Shown here: in pieces, positions 58,014 to 64,000 of the stretch | Position numbering within the stretch: the first letter of the stretch is position 1 | Layout: each line of letters opens with the position of its first letter | Assembly: GCA_036399175.1 (NCBI GenBank) | Contig: DASWNP010000063.1 | Coordinates: forward strand, 62,001 to 126,000 | Origin: DASWNP01 sp036399175 | GTDB taxonomy: Bacteria > Acidobacteriota > Blastocatellia > Pyrinomonadales > Pyrinomonadaceae | Direction: 5' to 3' | DNA: 64,000 nt | Notes under the pieces: model-generated | The model's database searches: none | Seen by the model: the letters and a program-made list of their open reading frames with translations, nothing else | What the model was told of the DNA's origin: nothing | Translations under genes and position numbers: made by a program

Positions 58014-58060
58014 AGCAACTCTCTCCGAGAGAGGGTTGCTACCCGAACGTTTTGTTTTTG
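58014..58060 (+). promoter_or_regulatory. Attenuator-like hairpin in the TonB receptor leader
   Basis: Stem AGCAACTCTCTC / GAGAGAGGGTTGCT (58014-58025 and about 58027-58040), followed by GTTTTGTTTTT. It has the shape of a terminator about 130 bases before the start codon. No named riboswitch is recognised. Confidence 0.4.
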
Positions 58061-58186
58061 CCGTCGGGCTCGCCGTAGCGCCCGGCGCGGCTTGAACGAG
58101 AGAATCAGGAAGACAGTTTCCAACATCCCTTCGAGCTAACCCGGTCAAACCGTACCGGCTGCTCCTACCTAACAGGAGTCCCTGAC

Positions 58187-61100
58187 ATGAGAAAACAATC
58201 CCTCTGGCGGGCGTTGAGCTTGACGTTCTGCATGATTCTGAGCGCGCAGCTCAGCGCCTCGGCGCAGGAAGCGACCGGCAAAATTTTAGGAACCATCACG
58301 GACGAGCGCGGGGCTGTGCTGCCCGGCGCGAAGGTCACAGCCACCAACGTCGCCACCCAAATCACACGCGAGGCGACCACGAACGACGACGGCTATTTTG
58401 AAATCACTTCGCTCCCCATCGGGACTTACCAGGTTTCCGCCGAGCAGTCCGGCTTCAAGAAATCGGTCAGCACCGAGGAGCGACTGCAAATCAACCAGAC
58501 TCTGCGTTTTGATTTGAAGCTCGAAGCGGGCTCGGTTGCCGAAACCGTCGAGGTCACGTCGGGCGCGACGACGGTCGAGACGGCCAACCCGACCATCGGG
58601 CAGTCGGTCACAGACCGCCCCATCGTCAACCTGCCCTTGAACGGTCGCAACGTGCTTCAGCTCGCGCTCACTTTGCCCGGCGTCACAGAGAGGAACCCGG
58701 ACGCTACCACGCAGGCCGGAACTTTCAACATCGGGGGCGGTCGCTCCGACTCCGTCACCTTCCTTCTGGACGGCGGCAACAACAACAACCTCCTGTCGAA
58801 CGGCGTCGTCTATAACCCGAACCCCGACGCCGTCGCCGAGTTTCGCATCCTGACGAGCAACTATACGGCTGAGTACGGGCGCAACGCCGGTGGCATCGTC
58901 AGCGTCGTCACCAAGTCGGGGTCGAACGAGCTGCACGGAAGCCTCTTCGACTTCCTGCGTAACGACAAGCTGAACGCCAACTCCTTCTTCAACAACCGCA
59001 ACGGTCTGCCCCGAGAGATTCTCAAGCGCAACCAGTTCGGCGGCACGGTCGGCGGCCCCATCCACATCCCGAAGGTCATCAACGGTAAAGATAAGTACTT
59101 CTTCTTCGTCGCCTATCAGGGTCAGCGACAGGTACTCAACCAGACGACCGCCTCGGTGACGACCTTCACGCCCGCCGAGCTTAAAGGCGACTTCTCGCAC
59201 TCGGGCGCTAACGGCGGCCCTGACCGCGCCGTCGCCAACTTCCTGCTCGCTCATCCCTTCTATCAACCCAACCCCGCGCTCGCCGCACAGGCCATCATCG
59301 ACCCTTCGAGAATCGACCCCGTCGCGCAGCGATACATCGCCAACGGGCTGATTCCGACTTCGCCCACGGGCGAGCTTGTCTCGCAGGGGACGAGCAAGGA
59401 CGACCGCGACGAGCTGACGATGAAGTTCGACCTCAACCTGCGTAAGAACGACCGCCTCGCCATCACGCTCGGCTCAAGCCGCAATCCGCTGCTCTTTCCC
59501 TTCGGCAACACGGCGGCCAACAACCCGAACGTCTCCGGCTTCCCTATCACGACGAAGGTCAAGAACTACTTCGCCAACATCGCCTACACTTCCGTCTTCT
59601 CGCCGACGCTTCTGAACGACTTCCGTTTCACGGCGCAGCGCGCCAACCAGCGCCAGCTCGTCCCGGCCGCCGAGCTTCCGATTCCGAGCGCGCTCGGCAT
59701 CACCGGCATCACGCCCGACAACCCGGCTGGCCCCACGCGTCTCGAATTCGACAGAGGTCTCACCATCGGCTTCGCTCCCAACGGCCCGACCACGCTCGTC
59801 AACAACACCTTCACCTGGACGGACACCGTTTCCTGGATTAAGGGCAAGCATAGCTGGCGGCTGGGCGGAAGCTACTCGGCCTACCAGAACAACACCGTCT
59901 TCGACTTCTACGTGACCGGCACGTACTTCTTCTACGGCGCGGCGGGCGGCGTCCACACCGGACTCACCGACGACGACGGCAATCCCGTCTACGGCGAAGG
60001 CGACGACCTCGGCAACGACTTCGCAGACTTCCTCTTCGGTCTGCCGGACGAGTACCTGCAATTCGGCGAAGCGCCTTCCGACATCCGCTCCAAGTCGTTC
60101 TACGTCTTCGCGCAGGACGAGTGGAAGGTGCGCCCGAACCTGACGCTCTCGCTCGGAGTGCGCTACGAGTACGACACGCCGAAGCGCGACACGCGCGGTC
60201 GCTCCTTCTCCGTCATCGCCGGACAGCAATCGACCGTCTTCCCGAACGCGCCGCGCGGTCTGGTCTTTCCGGGCGACCCCGGCGCACCCGTCGGCGCGAA
60301 TTTCCCCGACAAGAACAACATCGCGCCGCGCGTCGGCTTCGCATGGGATCCGTTCAAGGACGGCAAGACGAGCGTGCGCGGCGGCTTCGGCGTCTTCTAC
60401 GACATCCTGAAGGGCGAAGACAATTTGCAGTTTAACGGCCAAGCTCCCTTCTTCGGCTTCGCCGACCTTTTCTTCGACCCGCTCTCGTCAAACCCGACCG
60501 GGCCGGTCAACTATCTCAGCCAGCCGTTCGCCTCGACCGGCTCGTTCAACAACTTCCCTTCGCGTCCGCCCGCGCCTAACGTCAATTTTCAGGAGGCTTG
60601 CGGCGGCCCCTGCGGCGGCGGCGGCGTCTACATCGTCGATCCGAACCTGCGCACGCCCTACACATACCAGTACAGCCTGAGCCTTCAGCGCGAGCTGGTC
60701 AGGAATTTAGTCGCCGAGGTGGCCTACGTCGGCAGCTCGTCTCACGGCATGACGGCGCTCGTCGATAGAAACCCGTTCATCCTCGGCACCACTCAGCGCG
60801 TGCTCAACCAGCCTTCGGGCAACCGCAGCAACGCCTTCAGCTACTTCCTCGAATTCCGCAACGCCGCGAACGCTACCTACAACGGCCTGCACACCAGTCT
60901 CACCAAGCAGCTCTCCGATACCGGCCCCTTCGGCCAGACCTATTTCACGATGGCCTACACCTGGTCGCACGCGATTGACGACGCCTCCGGCTTCCGCAAT
61001 CGCAACAGCCAGGTTCCCGTCTACAACAACGAAGCCTTGCGCGCCAGCTCCGACTACGACATCCGCCACCGCTTCACCGTGAGCGGCGGCTGGGACTTGC

Positions 61101-61657
61101 CCTTCGCGCGGATGTGGGACTCAGGCCCGCGCCGCCTCATCGGCGGCTGGAGTCTCTATCCGATTTTCACCTACCGCACCGGCTTCCCGCTTGATGTGCT
61201 GGCGCGTTTCTCGAACACGCGCACCAATCCGGGCCCTTCGGGCGCGGGCGATGCCGCGCTCGTGCGCGCCAACCTCGTCAGCCCCATCCGCTACCTCGAC
61301 CCGCGACGCGACCAGGGCACGACCGGCAACTTCTGGTTCAGCCCCTCAAGCTTCACGACGACAGGGCTTCCGAGCGGCGAAGAGGCGCGACTCAACCCGT
61401 CGCTTCGCACCTACGGCTCATTTCCGCGTAACGGCCTGCGCGGCCCCAGCCGTTATAACCTCGACCTCGCCATCTCCAAGATGACGCCGCTTATCAACGA
61501 GCGGCTCGACATGGAGCTTCGCGCCGAGTTCTTCAACATCCTGAACAACCCGCAGTTCGCCAATCCGAGCACGAACATCAACAGCTCGCTCTTCGGGCAG
61601 ATTACAACCACCTTCGACCCGCGCATTATTCAGCTCGCGTTGAAGTTCAGGTTCTAA
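58187..61657 (+). CDS. TonB-dependent receptor, Oar-like, with carboxypeptidase-regulatory domain
   Basis: A 1156-residue outer-membrane protein. Signal peptide 1-26. A CarboxypepD_reg-like domain covers about 30-115 (GTITDERGAVLPGAKVTATN, GYFEITSLPIGTYQVSAE). A plug with LPLNGRNVLQLALTLPGV and GGGRSDSVTFLLDGGNNNN follows, then a large beta-barrel (AEYGRNAGGIVSVVTKSGSNELHGS, many aromatic strands) ending in LALKFRF with a terminal Phe. Such Oar-type receptors are numerous in Acidobacteria and Myxobacteria and import unknown large substrates. AGGAG lies upstream of the ATG. Confidence 0.94.
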   Translation: MRKQSLWRALSLTFCMILSAQLSASAQEATGKILGTITDERGAVLPGAKVTATNVATQITREATTNDDGYFEITSLPIGTYQVSAEQSGFKKSVSTEERLQINQTLRFDLKLEAGSVAETVEVTSGATTVETANPTIGQSVTDRPIVNLPLNGRNVLQLALTLPGVTERNPDATTQAGTFNIGGGRSDSVTFLLDGGNNNNLLSNGVVYNPNPDAVAEFRILTSNYTAEYGRNAGGIVSVVTKSGSNELHGSLFDFLRNDKLNANSFFNNRNGLPREILKRNQFGGTVGGPIHIPKVINGKDKYFFFVAYQGQRQVLNQTTASVTTFTPAELKGDFSHSGANGGPDRAVANFLLAHPFYQPNPALAAQAIIDPSRIDPVAQRYIANGLIPTSPTGELVSQGTSKDDRDELTMKFDLNLRKNDRLAITLGSSRNPLLFPFGNTAANNPNVSGFPITTKVKNYFANIAYTSVFSPTLLNDFRFTAQRANQRQLVPAAELPIPSALGITGITPDNPAGPTRLEFDRGLTIGFAPNGPTTLVNNTFTWTDTVSWIKGKHSWRLGGSYSAYQNNTVFDFYVTGTYFFYGAAGGVHTGLTDDDGNPVYGEGDDLGNDFADFLFGLPDEYLQFGEAPSDIRSKSFYVFAQDEWKVRPNLTLSLGVRYEYDTPKRDTRGRSFSVIAGQQSTVFPNAPRGLVFPGDPGAPVGANFPDKNNIAPRVGFAWDPFKDGKTSVRGGFGVFYDILKGEDNLQFNGQAPFFGFADLFFDPLSSNPTGPVNYLSQPFASTGSFNNFPSRPPAPNVNFQEACGGPCGGGGVYIVDPNLRTPYTYQYSLSLQRELVRNLVAEVAYVGSSSHGMTALVDRNPFILGTTQRVLNQPSGNRSNAFSYFLEFRNAANATYNGLHTSLTKQLSDTGPFGQTYFTMAYTWSHAIDDASGFRNRNSQVPVYNNEALRASSDYDIRHRFTVSGGWDLPFARMWDSGPRRLIGGWSLYPIFTYRTGFPLDVLARFSNTRTNPGPSGAGDAALVRANLVSPIRYLDPRRDQGTTGNFWFSPSSFTTTGLPSGEEARLNPSLRTYGSFPRNGLRGPSRYNLDLAISKMTPLINERLDMELRAEFFNILNNPQFANPSTNINSSLFGQITTTFDPRIIQLALKFRF

Positions 61658-61709
61658 ATCTTTCGTCCCTCGCCGCATGCCGCCTAGAGCCGCTTGCAGC
61701 CACTTCCCG

Positions 61710-61748
61710 CGCGGGCTGATGCTTCGGCTTCAGCCCGCGTCTTCTTTC
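61710..61748 (+). terminator. Intrinsic terminator of the TonB receptor gene
   Basis: Stem CGCGGGCTGATGC / GCTTCAGCCCGCG closed by a TTCG tetraloop (12 of 13 pairs), followed by TCTTCTTT. Confidence 0.88.
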
Positions 61749-61904
61749 CCAAGCAGGCGCGCGAGTTAAAAGGTCAGGACGCCTCCCGCATTTGCGTGCG
61801 CCGTTCTCCGCCACTTATACTTCGCGCCGACACAACGTAAACGCTCCCCGACCGCTACATTTTCAGAAAGCATCTTCCGCAAGCCATCTTCGAGAGGTCT
61901 CGTG

Positions 61905-62570
61905 ATGACGAGTCAACGCCGGAAACCTTCTACGCAAATCGCCGCGCTGGCCTCCCTTTCGTGCCTCTTCGTCTTCGCGTCGTGCCTGTCTCTTCGGGCG
62001 CAGCAAGACGTTCCTCCGAACGACTCCGCGCAGCAGGGCGCTTTTAACCGCCGCGACATGCGCGACCGCGAGGCCGCGCTCAGGACGAAAGCGAAGACCG
62101 AGCAAAGGCGCGCCTACGAGCGCGACCCGAAACTCCTCGTCGCGCAAATCACAGAGGACTACGAGCGCATCCAGGTGCTCAACAACGAATTGCGCCGCGC
62201 CGCTGCAAACGCCGCCGCCGCGCTCGACTACAAGCGCGTCTCGACGGCCAGCGCCGAAGTCAGGAAGCGCGCCTCGCGCCTGCGCGAAAACCTCTCGTTC
62301 CCCGAACCCGAAGAGTCCGACGCCGCCGACACGAAAGCGCAGAAGCCCGAAGTGGTCTTCGACGCCGCGCAGATGAAAGCCTCGCTCTCGAAGCTCGACG
62401 AGTTAATCGTCGGCTTCGTCAATAACCCTGTCTTCCAGTCCAGCCCTTCGGTCGTCGATGCCGAGCAGGCGACCAAAGCCGGGCGCGCCCTGCGCGACAT
62501 CATCGCGCTCAGCGCCGACATCAAAAGAAGCGCCGACCGCCTATCGAGGTCGCAGGACAAACCGGAGTAG
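61905..62570 (+). CDS. Secreted helical protein of unknown function
   Basis: A 221-residue exported protein. Signal peptide of about 33 residues, Cys-containing (LFVFASCLSLRAQQ); a lipobox is not clear. The mature chain is charged and helical throughout (AALRTKAKTEQRRAYERDP, ITEDYERIQVLNNELRRAAANAAAAL, then LDELIVGFVNNPVFQSS). No family recognised. ATG 61905; a GTG precedes it by one codon. Confidence 0.6.
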   Translation: MTSQRRKPSTQIAALASLSCLFVFASCLSLRAQQDVPPNDSAQQGAFNRRDMRDREAALRTKAKTEQRRAYERDPKLLVAQITEDYERIQVLNNELRRAAANAAAALDYKRVSTASAEVRKRASRLRENLSFPEPEESDAADTKAQKPEVVFDAAQMKASLSKLDELIVGFVNNPVFQSSPSVVDAEQATKAGRALRDIIALSADIKRSADRLSRSQDKPE

Positions 62571-62632
62571 TCTCGCCGAACACTTCACCGCACGCCGACA
62601 CTCGCCATTTCCTTTGTGATAGACTCGCCCGC

Positions 62633-63919
62633 GTGAGCGAACGCATCTACCGCGACCCCGTGCACAACATCATTCGCCTGCGTACTGATACGGACGAAGG
62701 GCGTTTGATGATTCGCCTCGTCGATTCCTTCGAGTTTCAACGCCTGCGCCGCATCAAGCAGCTCGGCCTCGCCCTCTACACCTATCAGGGCGCGGAGCAT
62801 TCGCGCTTCGCACACTCGCTCGGCGTCCTGCACCTGATGACGCGCGTGCTCGACCGCTTCGGCGAAATCTACGCAATCGACGAAGAAGACCGCGCCGCCG
62901 CCCGCGCCGCCGCGCTTTTGCACGACATCGGTCATGGCTCTTTCTCTCACGTCATGGAGAAAGTGCTCGGCTTTCATCACGAGAGCTGGACGGTGCGCGC
63001 GGTGCTGAGCGAAGAGACGGAGGTCGGGCAGGTGCTCAGGGAGTTTTCCGCGAGTCTCCCCCAACGCATCGCCTCGATTATCGAGGGCAACTTCCAGCCA
63101 GCCGCGCTCGCGCAGCTCGTCTCCTCGCAGCTCGACGTTGACCGCATGGACTACCTCCTGCGCGACAGCTTGATGACCGGCGCGAAGTACGGCATCTACG
63201 ACCTCGAATGGATTATCAACGCGCTCGCCATCGACGAGGCGGCAGACCGCATCTACGTTACCGCGCGCGGCCTCTACGCCGTCGAGGAATACTTGCAGGC
63301 GCGCTACTACATGTTTCGGCAGGTCTATTTCCATCGCACGCTGCGCTCGGCCGAAGCCGTCCTGAGAAGCATCCTTCGACGCGCGCTTGAGCTTCGCGCG
63401 GCCGGCAGAGAAGTCTGGTGCGCGCCCGGCACGGCCTTCGAGAAGGTGCTCGACCGCGCGCCGCTGACGCTTCGAGACCATCTTGAGATGGACGATTCCG
63501 ACGTGCTCTTCCACGTCAAGCAGTGGCAGAGAGACCGCGACCCCGTCTTGAGCGAGCTGAGCCGACGCTTCATCGGTCGGCGGCTCTTCAAGGCCATCGA
63601 CCTCGACATGCCCGAAGACGAGCGCGCAGACTTTCTCGCCGCCGCCCGCCGGCGCACAGAGCAGAGCGGCTTTGCGCCCGAATACTATTTCATCGAAGAC
63701 CACGCGAGCGACGTTCCATACTATTCTTACTACACGGCGGAGGGAGCCGAGCCGAAGGCGCGCATCTACGTCGAAGACGGCTACGCGCGCCCGCGCATAC
63801 GCGAAATCAGCGAAGTCAGCGAAGCCGTGCGCGGCCTTCGCAGCTATCGCCTCCACCGCGTCTGCTTCCCCCCCGAAGTCAAAGACGACATCTACGCGCT
63901 CTACCACAGGGAGAAATAA
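62633..63919 (+). CDS. HD domain phosphohydrolase (SAMHD1/YwfO-like)
   Basis: A 428-residue metal-dependent hydrolase related to SAMHD1 and bacterial dGTPases. YRDPVHNIIRL at the start, then RRIKQLGLALYTYQGAEHSRFAHSLGV with the first His, the HD pair in AALLHDIGHGSFSHVME (about 97-98) and SQLDVDRMDYLLRDS with the fourth ligand Asp. Full length. It probably trims nucleotides or related phosphates; substrate unproven. The start is GTG 62633. Confidence 0.92.
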   Translation: MSERIYRDPVHNIIRLRTDTDEGRLMIRLVDSFEFQRLRRIKQLGLALYTYQGAEHSRFAHSLGVLHLMTRVLDRFGEIYAIDEEDRAAARAAALLHDIGHGSFSHVMEKVLGFHHESWTVRAVLSEETEVGQVLREFSASLPQRIASIIEGNFQPAALAQLVSSQLDVDRMDYLLRDSLMTGAKYGIYDLEWIINALAIDEAADRIYVTARGLYAVEEYLQARYYMFRQVYFHRTLRSAEAVLRSILRRALELRAAGREVWCAPGTAFEKVLDRAPLTLRDHLEMDDSDVLFHVKQWQRDRDPVLSELSRRFIGRRLFKAIDLDMPEDERADFLAAARRRTEQSGFAPEYYFIEDHASDVPYYSYYTAEGAEPKARIYVEDGYARPRIREISEVSEAVRGLRSYRLHRVCFPPEVKDDIYALYHREK

Positions 63920-63923
63920 GGAG

Positions 63924-64000
63924 AAATGATGAATGATGAATGCGGAATGATGAATGAAAAGCAGAAAGCAGTTTGTCTTTAATTCATCATTCCGCATTCC
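63924..64000. repeat. Word-built inverted repeat, copy S, cut by the window edge
   Basis: Left arm 63924-63962 (word GATGAAT/GCGGAATG), loop with the complement of AAAGACAAACTGCTTT, and right arm from 63979 to the edge. It starts shortly after the stop of the HD gene. Confidence 0.85.

Larger units (their letters stand above)
57652..58186. other. 535-base gap upstream of the TonB receptor
   Basis: No gene recognised. Contains a 17-base near-perfect inverted repeat (CGTATTCAAATTTTTTG, 57721-57737, with 57746-57762) that can end ribA, and a hairpin plus T-rich tract at 58014-58060. The leader of the TonB receptor gene may be long. Confidence 0.4.

Noticed and set aside
1271..64000. Word-built repeats as ends of insertion sequences
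   Set aside because: No transposase gene or constant terminal sequence accompanies them, and arms differ from locus to locus.
1271..64000. Word-built repeats as ordinary intrinsic terminators
   Set aside because: Several lie in leaders or between cotranscribed genes, lack T runs and have much longer arms than the true terminators found at 10222, 35334, 49031 and 61710.
1..64000. tRNA, rRNA or known riboswitch
   Set aside because: I found no tRNA-like T-arm with matching cloverleaf, no rRNA segment and no TPP, FMN or cobalamin box near thiE, ribA or the TonB receptor gene.

Overview
The window is GC-rich chromosomal DNA that looks like an Acidobacteriota genome, probably near class Blastocatellia. 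This placement is an inference. It rests on a 1156-residue Oar-type TonB-dependent receptor with an N-terminal carboxypeptidase-regulatory domain, secreted S9 peptidases, a GH15 glucosidase, an Uma2 protein, PilZ and GGDEF proteins, and Gram-negative envelope genes. I see no rRNA, tRNA, CRISPR array, transposase or phage gene. Genes sit on both strands, mostly singly or in short operons.

Layout. 1-3.2 kb: a secreted M19 dipeptidase cut by the window edge, a PilZ protein and an AI-2E family permease. 3.4-5.3 kb: carA, overlapping an upstream PIN-toxin/antitoxin pair on the same strand. 5.3-14.6 kb: a Yip1/TPR-like membrane protein, lepB, an HU-type protein with a clear promoter, a site-2 protease, an Asn-Thr-Gly repeat secreted protein, a helical membrane protein, a receiver-GGDEF protein, a Crp/Fnr regulator, yacG and a TlpA-like lipoprotein. 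14.7-20.5 kb: GH15, pyruvate kinase, Uma2, GNAT and TPR genes. 20.5-26 kb: a radical SAM enzyme followed by a Lol-like set (LolA-like carrier, small membrane protein, LolD-like ATPase, FtsX/MacB-like permease, LolB-like lipoprotein). 26-33.7 kb: PGPGW, HD, FAD-oxidase, methyltransferase, LarA-like and CDF genes. 34-38 kb: a PYP-like PAS protein without the chromophore cysteine, a receiver, a zinc-ribbon pseudo-receiver, pilT and thiE. 38-48.8 kb: two large S9 peptidases, a class II amidotransferase, small unknown genes, typA and trmL. 49-55.4 kb: a tiny Gly-Ser-Lys repeat gene with its own promoter and terminator, a pilN/pilO/GspC-like/pseudopilin operon and three secreted proteins of unknown function. 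55.6-64 kb: an FHA-GGDEF protein, ribA, the TonB receptor, a secreted helical protein and an HD phosphohydrolase.

The most striking feature is not a gene. About 20 gene borders carry an imperfect inverted repeat of 60-200 bp. Each arm is a tandem run of a short degenerate word of roughly 7-9 bases. The word differs from locus to locus, but the two arms at a locus match each other (30-35 bp arms with two or three mismatches in the best cases). The repeats lie flush against start or stop codons, and several supply the last codons of a gene. Some copies share loop sequences, and two copies in opposite orientation bracket the larA-like gene. Two variants are runs of four to five G separated by short spacers. 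I know no named family with this design. It may act as an RNA hairpin at transcript borders or be a non-autonomous element; the sequence alone does not decide.
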